A stretch of DNA of 64,000 nucleotides from Gordonia crocea (GTDB taxonomy: Bacteria; Actinomycetota; Actinomycetes; Mycobacteriales; Mycobacteriaceae). The stretch lies in the NCBI RefSeq assembly GCF_009932435.1, contig NZ_BJOU01000001.1, positions 1,674,001 through 1,738,000 of the forward strand, read 5' to 3'. Made by a program: the position numbers and the translations under genes. Shown here in pieces: positions 8,623 to 19,286 of the stretch. Position 1 is the first letter of the stretch. Each line of letters opens with the position of its first letter. Under the pieces are notes generated by a model. That model made no database searches. It was not told where the DNA came from and was given only the letters and a program-made list of their open reading frames with translations.

Positions 8623-9531
8623 TCAGCCCAGGCGCCGCAGGAAGTCGACCTGGTGGCGGGCGACCTGCTCGAACCAGTTGTTCCCGGCGACGCCGGCGAA
8701 GACGTCGAAGTGGTCGCACGGGTAGTGGCGCACCTGGGCCCGGGCGGCGAACGCCGCCTTGGCCGCGGCGTGCGGGGGAGCGCCCTGGTCCAGGTCGGCG
8801 ATCTGGACCAGCATCGGCGCGGTGATCTGCTTGGCGTAGCGGCCGGGCCGGTGCAGGGCGATCTCGGTGCCGATCGTCGCGTCGACCTCGTTGCGCCACG
8901 ACGGTCCGGCGAGCTCGGTATAGGCCTCGTAGTAGCCGGGGGCGGTCAGCGCGCCGAACTCGCCGGGCCGGGCCACGATCGGAATCGTGGCCGGCGTCTT
9001 GCCCGTCATCTGCCGCACCGAGCTGCGCCATCCCGTCGTCGTGGACCTCAGCAGACTGGCCGGGGTGTGCAGCGGGAGCGAGTGGCGTGCGGCGGAGAGG
9101 CCGCTCACCATCGGGACCACCGCGATGATGGCGGCCACATCGGTGCGGGAGGCACCGACTTCGAAGACGTGTCCACCCGATTGGGACACCCCCCAAAGCA
9201 CCACCGACGCCGGGGCGACGCCGGGTTGGCGCTTGGCCGCGTCGCAGGCGGCGTGGTAGTCGGCGACCTGGTTGCGCATCGACACCCGTTGGCGTGGCAG
9301 GCCCGCCGACTGGCCGAAGCCGCGGTAGTCGAAGGTGAACACCGGGTGGCCGGCCGCCTGGAGGGCGCGGGCGTACGGGTCGAGTCCGGTGTCCATGGTG
9401 CCGCCCAGGCCGTGGCCCATCACGACGGTCGGCGCCGGGTCCGGACCGGGCGCGGGGTAGAACCAGGCCGCGCATTTGTCCCCGCCGCTGGTGAACGCCA
9501 CGTCGACGCGGTCGGTCGTCGTCGGGCTCAT
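8623..9531 (-). CDS. alpha/beta hydrolase
   Basis: 302-residue cytosolic alpha/beta hydrolase. It shows an oxyanion-hole GHGLGG near residue 40, the nucleophile elbow GVSQSGG in mid-protein, and a C-terminal CDHFDVF providing the catalytic His. It starts at an ATG that overlaps the stop of the upstream flavin monooxygenase by four bases (ATGA), so it is translated from the same message. Pairing of a monooxygenase with an ester-type hydrolase suggests sequential oxidation and hydrolysis of one substrate; this is inference. The substrate is unknown. Confidence 0.82.
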   Translation of the reverse strand: MSPTTTDRVDVAFTSGGDKCAAWFYPAPGPDPAPTVVMGHGLGGTMDTGLDPYARALQAAGHPVFTFDYRGFGQSAGLPRQRVSMRNQVADYHAACDAAKRQPGVAPASVVLWGVSQSGGHVFEVGASRTDVAAIIAVVPMVSGLSAARHSLPLHTPASLLRSTTTGWRSSVRQMTGKTPATIPIVARPGEFGALTAPGYYEAYTELAGPSWRNEVDATIGTEIALHRPGRYAKQITAPMLVQIADLDQGAPPHAAAKAAFAARAQVRHYPCDHFDVFAGVAGNNWFEQVARHQVDFLRRLG

Positions 9532-10934
9532 GCCGTGGCCTCCGTCGTCTCGCCGGTGGTGTGTGCGCCGGGTTTCGCGGCGGAATCGGCCGCGCCGACG
9601 CCGGACCAGCGGGGCGGGCCCAGTTGTCGGGCACGGGCAAGGCCCTCGGGGATCTCCTTGGTCCGCATGTTGTGTTCGTAGAGGAAGTAGTCGAGCTGCT
9701 GGGTGTGGCGCGGGCGGTCGAGCATGTGGCCGGTGTAGAGGGCCATGTCCTCGTCGATGACGCGGCGCATCGTCTCGATCGGCGGGAGCCGGTAATTGCC
9801 CGCGGCGTAGGCGCCGACGAGTCGGGCCTGCGATTCGACGAAGGGGAACAGGGTGGGCGTCGCCTGCGCGAAGCCGTGGAAGACCAGGTCGTCGATGCCG
9901 GGGTAGAACATCCGCTTGTACAGGTCGATCCGGTTCTCCGGGGCGCTGATGAAGTCCTCGTCGAAGAACGGGAAGGTGATGTTGTAGCCGGTGGCGTAGA
10001 TGATGATGTCGAAATCCGCCGAGGTCCCGTCGTCGAAGTGGACGGTGTCGCCGTCGAGGCGGCTGACATTCGGCTTGGGAATCACGTCGCCGGAGCCCAG
10101 GCGCAGCGGCAGGTCGATGGACTGCGTCGGGTGGGCCTCGAAGAACTTGTGGTTGGGCGTGGGCAGGCCGAAGTTCTCCGGCCGGCCGGCCATCGGGATC
10201 ATCATCTGCAGGAACTTGCGCTGCCACTTGAGCGGGATGTGCGGCGACGTGCGGTAGAACTTGTCGGCCGGCGTGCCGCCGTAGTACTTCGGCACGATCC
10301 AGGCGCCGGAGCGGGTGGAGAGCATGAGCGTGTTCTGCAGCGCTTTGGAGGACAGTTCGACGGCGATGTCGGCGGCGCTGTTGCCCAGCCCGACGACGAG
10401 GATGCGCTTGCCGGTGAAGTCGTGCGGGGTCTTGATGTCGATGTAGTGGTGGGCGTGCATCTCGATGCCGGTGAACTCGCCGGGGAAGTCCGGGTAGCGC
10501 GGGTCCCAGTGGTGGCCGTTGGCGACGACGAGCAGGTCGAACCGGCGCGTCCCGGTCTTCTCCGTCCTTAGTTCCCACCCGCCGCCGGGTAGCCGCTGCG
10601 CGTGGACCACGCCATTGCGAAACTCGATGGTGCGCTTGAGGTCGAATGCGGCGGCGTAGTCCTCGAGGTACTGCTTGATCTGGGTGTGGTGGGGGAAGTC
10701 CGGGTATTCCTCCGGCATGGGGAAGTCGCGGAACGACAGCTGGTGCTTGGAGGTGTCGATGTGCAGCGACCGGTAGGCGCTCGAGTGCCCGTTGGGATTC
10801 CCGAAGGCCCAGTTCCCGCCGATCCGGTCGGAGGATTCGAAGACGGTGTGGTCGATCGCGTAGTCGGTCAGCATCTTGGTCGAGGTCAGGCCGCTGATGC
10901 CGGCGCCGATGACCGCGACGGTGGGGGTGCTCAT
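9528..10934 (-). CDS. flavin-containing monooxygenase (FMO/BVMO superfamily)
   Basis: 468-residue FAD- and NADPH-dependent monooxygenase. The FAD Rossmann motif VIGAGISGL is at the N-terminus, the NADPH motif VVGLGNSAADIA lies in mid-protein, and FTGIEMHAHHY fits the FMO signature FxGxxxHxxx(Y/F). IIYATGYN is the usual C-terminal linker. The enzyme could perform N-, S- or Baeyer-Villiger-type oxygenation. The ATG at 10934 lies six bases after a TACTCT -10 box, so the transcript may be leaderless. The downstream hydrolase is coupled by ATGA, and a TetR gene is divergent 70 bases away. Confidence 0.88.
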   Translation of the reverse strand: MSTPTVAVIGAGISGLTSTKMLTDYAIDHTVFESSDRIGGNWAFGNPNGHSSAYRSLHIDTSKHQLSFRDFPMPEEYPDFPHHTQIKQYLEDYAAAFDLKRTIEFRNGVVHAQRLPGGGWELRTEKTGTRRFDLLVVANGHHWDPRYPDFPGEFTGIEMHAHHYIDIKTPHDFTGKRILVVGLGNSAADIAVELSSKALQNTLMLSTRSGAWIVPKYYGGTPADKFYRTSPHIPLKWQRKFLQMMIPMAGRPENFGLPTPNHKFFEAHPTQSIDLPLRLGSGDVIPKPNVSRLDGDTVHFDDGTSADFDIIIYATGYNITFPFFDEDFISAPENRIDLYKRMFYPGIDDLVFHGFAQATPTLFPFVESQARLVGAYAAGNYRLPPIETMRRVIDEDMALYTGHMLDRPRHTQQLDYFLYEHNMRTKEIPEGLARARQLGPPRWSGVGAADSAAKPGAHTTGETTEATA

Positions 10935-10940
10935 TCCGCG

Positions 10941-10968
10941 AGAGTACACAGAAATACTAATGTGTCTA
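10941..10968 (-). promoter_or_regulatory. promoter of the monooxygenase operon with embedded inverted repeat
   Basis: Reading the minus strand, TAGACA (10968-10963) and TACTCT (10946-10941) are spaced by 16 bases and lie six bases before the monooxygenase ATG. Between them an inverted repeat ACACA (10946-10950) and TGTGT (10961-10965) spans most of the spacer, a good place for a repressor such as the divergent TetR protein. The tetR gene has its own TACACT box at 10992-10997, seven bases before its ATG. Sequence is direct; regulator assignment is inference. Confidence 0.55.
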
Positions 10969-11004
10969 CCCGCTTTGCCGATCCGCGGGGATACACTGCG
11001 CGCC

Positions 11005-11607
11005 ATGGTGCGCACGGAAACCCTTGCGACGCGGGAGCGCTTGCTCGACGTCGCCGACGAGATGCTCGCCGACAAGGGCATCCGCGCGACGACGATGAGT
11101 GCCGCGGCCGAGCGGGCCGGGGTGTCGCGCGCGTGGTTGTACCGGTTGTTCCCCGACAAGAACGCGCTGGTCGGCGCCGCGCTGGTCCGCATGGTCGAAA
11201 CGACGTGGGAGCGCAACCACGCCGAACTCGAGGCCATCGACGGATTCGAGGACCGGCTGGTCGCCGGTGTGCAGATCGGCCGACGGGCCTATGACGACCC
11301 GGGCGCCACGCTGATGCGCCTGCGGACCGCCGAGCCGGAGGAGTTCGCGGCGGCGATCGGCGTCGGCGTCGCCGGCCTCGTACCCGACCTTGCCGCCTTC
11401 TGGCACCGCTACCTGCAGGCGGCGGTGGGCGACGGGGAGATCCACGCCGACACCGACGTCGACGAGGCATCCGAGTGGGTGGCACGAGTCCTGATCAGCC
11501 TGGGGAGCGTGCCGGGAAACCGGCTGGACGCCGACGACCCGGCTTCGGTCCGGCGCCATTTTCGGCGCTATGTGTTGCCCGCACTACGCCTGGCTCCCGA
11601 GCACTGA
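11005..11607 (+). CDS. TetR/AcrR family transcriptional regulator
   Basis: 200-residue TetR-type regulator. The N-terminal helix-turn-helix is typical: LLDVADEMLADKGIRATTMSA then AERAGVSRAWLYRLFPDKNAL, residues about 10-50; the rest is the variable ligand-binding domain. It is divergent from the monooxygenase/hydrolase operon across a 70-bp gap holding an ACACA/TGTGT inverted repeat, so it probably represses that operon and possibly itself. The ATG at 11005 follows a TACACT -10 box by seven bases. The frame is open upstream, but a longer start would run through the promoter. Confidence 0.87.
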   Translation: MVRTETLATRERLLDVADEMLADKGIRATTMSAAAERAGVSRAWLYRLFPDKNALVGAALVRMVETTWERNHAELEAIDGFEDRLVAGVQIGRRAYDDPGATLMRLRTAEPEEFAAAIGVGVAGLVPDLAAFWHRYLQAAVGDGEIHADTDVDEASEWVARVLISLGSVPGNRLDADDPASVRRHFRRYVLPALRLAPEH

Positions 11608-11648
11608 TAAATTCAACTCATACAGCCAACCGAAAGTGAGGGCCAGTC

Positions 11649-11909
11649 GTGGTCGAAGACCTCATTGTTCCGATCGGACTGCCGACGGTGATCGCGGTGT
11701 GTACCTCGGTCATCTTGTGCGTGCTCGCGATGACGTACCTGACCTTCTTCGGGAAGACGAAGTACCAGGCTCCCACGCTGTACACGCTCGACCAGCCCTG
11801 GGACCGCGATCCGATCCTCTTCTCCGCAACCGGGGTGCCGAACATGGCCCTTCCGTCGCACGCGGAGGAGTCTGACACCGAAGGTGGTGCCGCTCATGGC
11901 AAGTGGTGA
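11649..11909 (+). CDS. ctaJ: CtaJ-like small membrane subunit of the aa3 oxidase supercomplex
   Basis: 86-residue protein with one N-terminal transmembrane helix (PTVIAVCTSVILCVLAMTYL) and a soluble acidic tail. Size, topology and position next to a DUF5130 gene and pepN match CtaJ, an accessory subunit seen in the mycobacterial III2-IV2 respiratory supercomplex structures; I recall MSMEG_4693 and MSMEG_4692 lying side by side near pepN. A ribosome site (AGTGAGGG) precedes the GTG. Its stop lies inside the next gene, so the two are co-translated. The assignment rests on context and topology rather than a diagnostic motif. Confidence 0.62.
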   Translation: MVEDLIVPIGLPTVIAVCTSVILCVLAMTYLTFFGKTKYQAPTLYTLDQPWDRDPILFSATGVPNMALPSHAEESDTEGGAAHGKW

Positions 11910-12366
11910 CGTCGTCGCAAACAACCCGGTCGGCGATCTGCCGATGGGTGCCGTGGTGACCAACAGCGGTCGCGTCTCGGCGGTGCGCTTCCCCGACTCG
12001 GAGGTGCCGGGCTTCCCGTTCCCCGCCAAGGATCTCGCCCGCCTCGAAGAGACGTTGCGGGACTGCTCGGAGCGCGCCCGGGTCCGTTTCTCGGTCTACC
12101 TCGGCGACCTCGGCTCCGATCCGGTGGCCGGTGCGCGGGAGGTCCTGCTGAAGGGCCCCGAGCCCGCCCACGGCACGCTCATCGCGGTGTCGCCGAACTC
12201 GAAGGACATCGCCGTGGTTTCCGGCAGCGCCGTCGCCGGCCGGGTCAACGACCGCGTCGCCGCGCTCGGTGTGACCGCCGCGGCCGGTTCCTTCCGTCGC
12301 GGTGAGTTGATCGACGGTCTGGTCTCGGCGCTGCGCGTCATGACCACCGCAGCCGTCGCGCCGTAA
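11896..12366 (+). CDS. DUF5130 / PRSAF1-like supercomplex-associated protein
   Basis: 156-residue protein of the Rv2468c type (DUF5130), with a TPM-domain-like alpha/beta layout: LARLEETLRDCSERARVRFSVYLGDL followed by a repeat of beta-strand and helix segments. In mycobacteria the homologue was found bound to the respiratory supercomplex (PRSAF1). It overlaps the ctaJ-like gene by 14 bases, supporting a shared respiratory role. ATG at 11896 is chosen because AAGGTGG lies about ten bases before it; GTG at 11884 lacks one. A 40-bp palindromic terminator follows ten bases after the stop. Confidence 0.68.
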   Translation: MASGDVVANNPVGDLPMGAVVTNSGRVSAVRFPDSEVPGFPFPAKDLARLEETLRDCSERARVRFSVYLGDLGSDPVAGAREVLLKGPEPAHGTLIAVSPNSKDIAVVSGSAVAGRVNDRVAALGVTAAAGSFRRGELIDGLVSALRVMTTAAVAP

Positions 12367-12375
12367 CTCAGACAC

Positions 12376-12415
12376 AAACGGGCGGGATGGGCGATATCGC
12401 CCATCCCGCCCGTTT
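12376..12415. terminator. bidirectional terminator, 40-bp perfect palindrome
   Basis: A perfect 40-bp palindrome (AAACGGGCGGGATGGGCGAT followed by its complement) lies between two convergent genes. It has A and T runs at its outer ends, so it can act as an intrinsic terminator in both directions. Confidence 0.85.
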
Positions 12416-12432
12416 CTGTTCGGGCGTGCGGC

Positions 12433-13155
12433 TCAGCCGAGGACGCCGTTGGCGGCGAGCTTGGAGACCTCGTAGCTGCCGCTGGCGACGGCGACCGGAA
12501 CGGCGACTGCCGCGCCGCCGAGGATGGCCCCGGTGGTGCCGATGGTGCCGGCGCCGACCACGCAGCCGAGGACGACCGGGAGGACGGGAACGGGCACCGA
12601 GACCTGCATGGCCACCGCGCCGATCGGGCAGCCGATGGCCGCACCCGCGACGCCGCCGACCATGGCGCCGACGCCGTAGGCGAAGCCGAAGTGGGTGGCG
12701 ACGTTGCCGATGGCACCGTAGACCGCCTCCTCCTTCTCGGCGGCGGTCAGGGCCTTCTTGGGCTCCGCGGCCGGGTTGGTCGCGGCGGCCTTGCCGGGCT
12801 GGAACGGGCTGTTCGTCATCGTCACCGGGCGCTGGTTCGACGCCTGGAGGCCCTTGAGCTTGGGATCGCCGTAGACCGTCTTGCCCCGGGTGTCGGAGAC
12901 CGCGAATCGCCCGTTGGTGGTCTTCAGCACGCCCCACGGGGTGGTGATCTCCGCGGCGCCGGACTTGGCGTCGCCGGTGTAGGTGACGCCCTGGGCGAGC
13001 CCGACGGAGACGCGGTGCGGGTTTACCGGTGCGACATGCGACTTGACGGGCTTCGCGGGCTTGGCCGGCGCGGCGTTGGCCAAGCCGGATCCGAGTGCGA
13101 GTGCACCGCCGGCGATGGCGGTGGCGGCGATTCCCTTGGTCACGGTGTTCATCAT
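12433..13155 (-). CDS. secreted glycine-zipper hypothetical protein
   Basis: 240-residue exported protein of unknown function. The signal peptide is clear (MMNTVTKGIAATAIAGGALALG, cleavage near ANAAP). The mature part begins with a Pro/Lys-rich stretch, then a soluble segment around TPWGVLKTTNGRF, and ends with about 90 residues dominated by Gly, Ala and Val (VGAMVGGVAGAAIGCPIG and similar) with GxxxG spacing, resembling glycine-zipper membrane-inserting regions. AGAGAG precedes the tandem ATGs at 13155 and 13152. The context gives no function; an envelope or outer-membrane-associated protein of the mycolata is possible. Confidence 0.75.
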   Translation of the reverse strand: MMNTVTKGIAATAIAGGALALGSGLANAAPAKPAKPVKSHVAPVNPHRVSVGLAQGVTYTGDAKSGAAEITTPWGVLKTTNGRFAVSDTRGKTVYGDPKLKGLQASNQRPVTMTNSPFQPGKAAATNPAAEPKKALTAAEKEEAVYGAIGNVATHFGFAYGVGAMVGGVAGAAIGCPIGAVAMQVSVPVPVLPVVLGCVVGAGTIGTTGAILGGAAVAVPVAVASGSYEVSKLAANGVLG

Positions 13156-13605
13156 CGATTGACTCTCTTTCGTGAGACCGGCAAATGCGGGTCGAGCATG
13201 GTTGTGCCGGGCGAATGCGATCTTTTCTGGCGCCGTTGCCAACACTGCCCAATTGACACGACTCCACGTTGCCGGGCGAGGCAGATTCTGCTTCTACCAG
13301 CGACATGTCGTCGTGCCACTGTGTTTATCAATCCGTGATTGGGGAGGCAAGCGGAGCAGCTGCAGGCGCGGCTTCGGGGGTACTCGCCGGTGTGTGTAGG
13401 AGAAGTTAACGACTGTTTTCCCGGTGCCGTGAAATGCGGGGCGAATTCATTCCGCGGGTCGATAGAAATGCCGTGGCAATGTCTGATCAATGCGACGGAA
13501 ACAGCCCGGGAAAGGCCAATCGGGGATTGGTGTAACGCACTTCACAAGCCAGGGCGCACGGATGTGAGGCTGGGGTTGTGAGGTGTACCGCCGTGGTGGC
13601 GCGGG
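13156..13605. other. 450-bp intergenic region without recognisable gene
   Basis: This gap separates the secreted hypothetical gene from the 3' end of the transporter gene, both on the minus strand. It must hold the promoter of the secreted-protein gene, but I see no convincing -35/-10 pair. Composition is less GC-rich than the surrounding genes. Short open frames here lack ribosome sites and family resemblance. Confidence 0.4.
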
Positions 13606-14937
13606 TTAGGCGTGCGCGGGTTCCCCGGCGGCGTCGAGTTCGAAGGGGATCTCGCCGCGCAGGACTCGGTCGGCGCGGTCGCGGTCGATCGTCTTGGTCC
13701 ACGTCCCGATGAGCAGGGTGCCCACGGCGTTGCCGGAGAAGTTGGTCAACGCGCGCGCCTCGGACATGAACCGGTCGACGCCGACCACGACGGCCACCCC
13801 GTCGAGCAGATCCGGCCGGTGGGCCTGCAGCCCGCCGGCCAGCGTGGCCAGACCGGCGCCGGTGACGCCCGCGGCCCCCTTCGACGCGATGATCATGAAG
13901 GCCAAGAGCCCGAGCTGCTCGCCCAGACTCATCGGGTCACCGGCCGCGTCGGCGATGAACAGCGACGCCATCGTCAGATAGATCGCCGTGCCGTCGAGGT
14001 TGAAGGAATAGCCGGTCGGCACGACGATCCCGACGGTCGGCGTCGACACGCCCATGTGCTCCATCTTGGCGATCAGCGAGGGGAGCGCCGGTTCCGACGA
14101 CGAGGTGGCGACGATCAACAGGTATTCACGGGCCAGATACCGGGCCAGCCGGAAGATCGAGAAGCCGGTGACCAGCCGCAGGACCAGCCCGAGGATGACG
14201 AAGACGAACAGAATGCAGGTCGCGTAGAAGGCGAGGACGAACACGAACAGCTCGCGCACCGCCGACCAGCCGGTCTGGGCGACGACACCGGCAATGGCGC
14301 CGAACGCGCCGATGGGTGCGGTCCACAACACCATCGACAGCACCTTGAAGACCAGCTTCTGGAAGTAGCTGACCGCGGTCAGGATGGGTTCGCCGTCCTT
14401 GCCGAGGGCTTGGATGGCGAAACCGACCAGCAGCGCCACGAACAACGCCTGCAGCACCTTGCCCGAGGTCAGCGCCGACACCAACGTGTCCGGGATGATG
14501 CCCTGGAGGAAGTCGATCGTGTCGCCGGCCTCGTGGGCCTTGTCGGCGAGTTCGGCGCCCTTGGCGGCATCGGGGGTGAAGTCCAACCCGGTCCCCGGCT
14601 TGAGCAGGTTCCCGACGATCAGGCCGATCCCCAGCGCCGCGGTCGACATCGCCAGGAAGTAGACGAAGGCCAGCCCGCCGACCTTGCCGACCGTCGCCGC
14701 CTTGCGGACCGACCCGATGCCGATGACGATCGTGCAGAAGATGACCGGCGCGATCATCATCTTGATCAGGTTCACGAACATCGTGCCGAGGAAGGCCACG
14801 TCCTTGCCGACTTCCGGCGCCGCCAATCCGACGATCACCCCGGCGACGACGCCGACGATGACCATCAGGTAGAGCCAATGGCTGCGGTTGCGCTTGGGCT
14901 TCGGCGTCGGCGGGAGCTGCTCGATGTCGGTGGCCAT
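13606..14937 (-). CDS. dicarboxylate/amino acid:cation symporter (DAACS family)
   Basis: 443-residue integral membrane transporter that imports C4-dicarboxylates or glutamate/aspartate with cations. The sequence has about eight hydrophobic helices. It contains the family's serine-rich loop SSSEPALP, the conserved GYSFNLDGTAIY, the re-entrant-loop ASKGAAGVTGAG, and VGVDRFMSEARALTNFSGNAV with the substrate-coordinating Asp, Arg and Asn. Length is typical of DctA/GltP. Substrate choice between malate/succinate and glutamate cannot be made from sequence alone. It lies 15 bases downstream of pepN on the same strand, suggesting co-transcription and use of peptide-derived acidic amino acids, which is inference. 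Confidence 0.9.
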   Translation of the reverse strand: MATDIEQLPPTPKPKRNRSHWLYLMVIVGVVAGVIVGLAAPEVGKDVAFLGTMFVNLIKMMIAPVIFCTIVIGIGSVRKAATVGKVGGLAFVYFLAMSTAALGIGLIVGNLLKPGTGLDFTPDAAKGAELADKAHEAGDTIDFLQGIIPDTLVSALTSGKVLQALFVALLVGFAIQALGKDGEPILTAVSYFQKLVFKVLSMVLWTAPIGAFGAIAGVVAQTGWSAVRELFVFVLAFYATCILFVFVILGLVLRLVTGFSIFRLARYLAREYLLIVATSSSEPALPSLIAKMEHMGVSTPTVGIVVPTGYSFNLDGTAIYLTMASLFIADAAGDPMSLGEQLGLLAFMIIASKGAAGVTGAGLATLAGGLQAHRPDLLDGVAVVVGVDRFMSEARALTNFSGNAVGTLLIGTWTKTIDRDRADRVLRGEIPFELDAAGEPAHA

Positions 14938-14952
14938 GGCTCTCCTGGCGGG

Positions 14953-17532
<2,580 letters not shown>

Positions 17533-17539
17533 GGGTTAG

Positions 17540-17545
17540 AGGGTA
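17540..17545 (-). promoter_or_regulatory. -10 box of a probable leaderless pepN transcript
   Basis: Minus-strand TACCCT ends seven bases before the pepN GTG, leaving no room for a ribosome binding site. No clear -35 is visible. Confidence 0.5.
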
Positions 17546-17610
17546 GCCGTGGTCGCCGTCGTGGGCCGGTCAGGTGGGCGGACTCGTCGGCATCCGGGTA
17601 GAACGGAGAC

Positions 17611-18213
17611 ATGACCAATCGTGTGGATTTCTGGTTCGACCCGTTGTGCCCGTGGTGCTGGATCACCTCCCGGTGGATCCTCGAGGCGGAGAAGGTCCGT
17701 CCGATCGACGTGAACTTCCACATCATGAGCCTGGCGTACCTCAACGAGGACAAGGACATCCCCGACGACTATCGCGAGCTGCTGAAGAACGCCTGGCGGC
17801 CGGTGCGGGTGCTGGCCGCCGCGGCCGCGGCGCGCGGCGACGAGGTGTTGGCGCCGCTGTACGCGTCGATGGGGACCAGGATCCACAACGAGGGGGACAA
17901 GGACTTCGACTCGGTCATCGCCGGGGCGCTCGCCGATGTCGGCCTGCCCGCCGACCTGGCCGCGGCGGCCGACTCCACCGAATACGACGACGCGATCCGC
18001 GAGAGCCACCACGCGGGGATGGACAAGGTCGGGCCGGATGTCGGCACGCCGACCATCCACGTCAACGGCGTCGCCTTCTTCGGCCCCGTCCTCTCGCGCA
18101 TCCCGCGCGGCGAGGATGCCGGTTCGCTGTGGGACGGGGTCGTCGCGGTCGCCGCGAACCCGCACTTCTTCGAGCTCAAGCGCACCCGGACCGAGGACCC
18201 GGCTTTCGACTGA
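17611..18213 (+). CDS. mycothiol-dependent nitroreductase, DsbA/thioredoxin fold (Rv2466c type)
   Basis: 200-residue cytosolic thioredoxin-fold oxidoreductase. The active-site CPWC near residues 14-17 ([11 protein letters not shown]) and the late [13 protein letters not shown] containing the cis-Pro identify the DsbA-like family. The close match to the Rv2466c pattern, divergent from pepN as in M. tuberculosis, marks it as the mycothiol-dependent nitroreductase that activates nitro-prodrugs and responds to oxidative stress. GGAGA precedes the ATG. The presence of this enzyme implies that the organism makes mycothiol. Confidence 0.88.
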   Translation: MTNRVDFWFDPLCPWCWITSRWILEAEKVRPIDVNFHIMSLAYLNEDKDIPDDYRELLKNAWRPVRVLAAAAAARGDEVLAPLYASMGTRIHNEGDKDFDSVIAGALADVGLPADLAAAADSTEYDDAIRESHHAGMDKVGPDVGTPTIHVNGVAFFGPVLSRIPRGEDAGSLWDGVVAVAANPHFFELKRTRTEDPAFD

Positions 18214-18232
18214 GCCGCTCGGGCGGGTGTCG

Positions 18233-19264
18233 CTAGGGCTTGGTGAGCGACACCATGCCGTTGGGCAGATAGCCCTCGGGTACCGCCGCCGGGTTGGGCG
18301 GGGGCGGGATGATCGGCACGGCGTTTCCGGACCCGGCGCCGCGGGTGATGGTCTTGGGTCGCAGCCACAATGCGCCGGCCCGAGAGCGGTCGCGCAGCGC
18401 GGCGGCCCGCCAAGTCAGGACCGGATGGCTGGCCAGCGCGTTGACCAGGTGCACGAACGGTCCGCGCTCCTGCGTGGCGCGGTCGGCGAACTGGTCGAAA
18501 TCCACCGCGGAGAGCAGGTACTTGCCCGACGAGAGGGCGCCGATGACCCCGGGGGCGCCGGACGGCTGGGTGTAGTAGCCGTAGTTGTCGGCGGTGTATT
18601 CCTGGGCCCGCGACAGCGCGGAGCCGAGGATGGGGATCCGCATCCCCAGAGCGGTGGCGACCTGCCGCCAGTAGGAGACGTGGCCGGCGGCGATGTGTCC
18701 GACCTCGTGGCCGATGACGAAGCGCAGGGCCTCCGGGTCGCGGGCCTGGCCGCCGATCTCGAACAGGTCGCTGTAGACGATGACGAAGCGGCGGAAGCCG
18801 TGACCGGAGGCGCCGGCGTTCAGGGTGCCGTTGCCGTTGACCACGAAGGCGTCGGGGACGTATTCCAGGCCGACCCGGGCGGCCGCGTCGACGACCATCT
18901 GGTAGGCCTCGGGGAACTGGCTGGGGGTCAATTGCACGCCGTTGACGCGTTGCTGGGCGTAGAGAACACCACGGCCGATCACCAGGAGCAGCGGGATCAG
19001 CAAGACCGAGAGCACCTGCCAGGTCAGCGAGCCGCTCAGCACCGTCACGACCAGAGACAGGTAGGCCAACAGGGTCACCACGATGATGATCACCAGCATG
19101 GGGATCTCCCAGGGGTGGAGCCGGGGGGCGCTGGCGAATCGGGCCGGCGGCAGCCAATGCGCGTCGGGCGGCAGTTGCTGCGGCTCCGGGGCGGGTCCGG
19201 CCGGGATTCCGGGTACCGAGGGGATCGGCGACGACAAGCCGGGGGCGTTTACTGGTTGGGACAC
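18233..19264 (-). CDS. M48 family membrane metallopeptidase
   Basis: 343-residue membrane protease. After a Pro-rich N-terminal 45 residues come two hydrophobic helices (LVIIIVVTLLAYLSLVVTVL and VLSVLLIPLLLVIGRGVLY, about residues 56-105). The zinc motif HEVGH sits in VIGHEVGHIAAGH, with a further conserved Glu in AQEYTADNYG. This is the Ste24/HtpX-type arrangement, with the active site facing the cytoplasm or membrane surface and a role in membrane-protein quality control. The start is GTG at 19264, only 22 bases from the divergent rpiB start; both are served by the shared ACTATAGT element. Confidence 0.85.
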   Translation of the reverse strand: MSQPVNAPGLSSPIPSVPGIPAGPAPEPQQLPPDAHWLPPARFASAPRLHPWEIPMLVIIIVVTLLAYLSLVVTVLSGSLTWQVLSVLLIPLLLVIGRGVLYAQQRVNGVQLTPSQFPEAYQMVVDAAARVGLEYVPDAFVVNGNGTLNAGASGHGFRRFVIVYSDLFEIGGQARDPEALRFVIGHEVGHIAAGHVSYWRQVATALGMRIPILGSALSRAQEYTADNYGYYTQPSGAPGVIGALSSGKYLLSAVDFDQFADRATQERGPFVHLVNALASHPVLTWRAAALRDRSRAGALWLRPKTITRGAGSGNAVPIIPPPPNPAAVPEGYLPNGMVSLTKP

Positions 19265-19272
19265 GCCTTCAA

Positions 19273-19280
19273 ACTATAGT
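19273..19280. promoter_or_regulatory. symmetric bidirectional -10 element between M48 protease gene and rpiB
   Basis: The perfect palindrome ACTATAGT offers TATAGT on both strands. On the plus strand it ends six bases before the rpiB ATG, and on the minus strand eight bases before the protease GTG. The whole divergent gap is 22 bases, so neither message can carry a normal leader. This is the architecture expected of a symmetric promoter that fires both ways. Confidence 0.65.
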
Positions 19281-19286
19281 GGCGCC

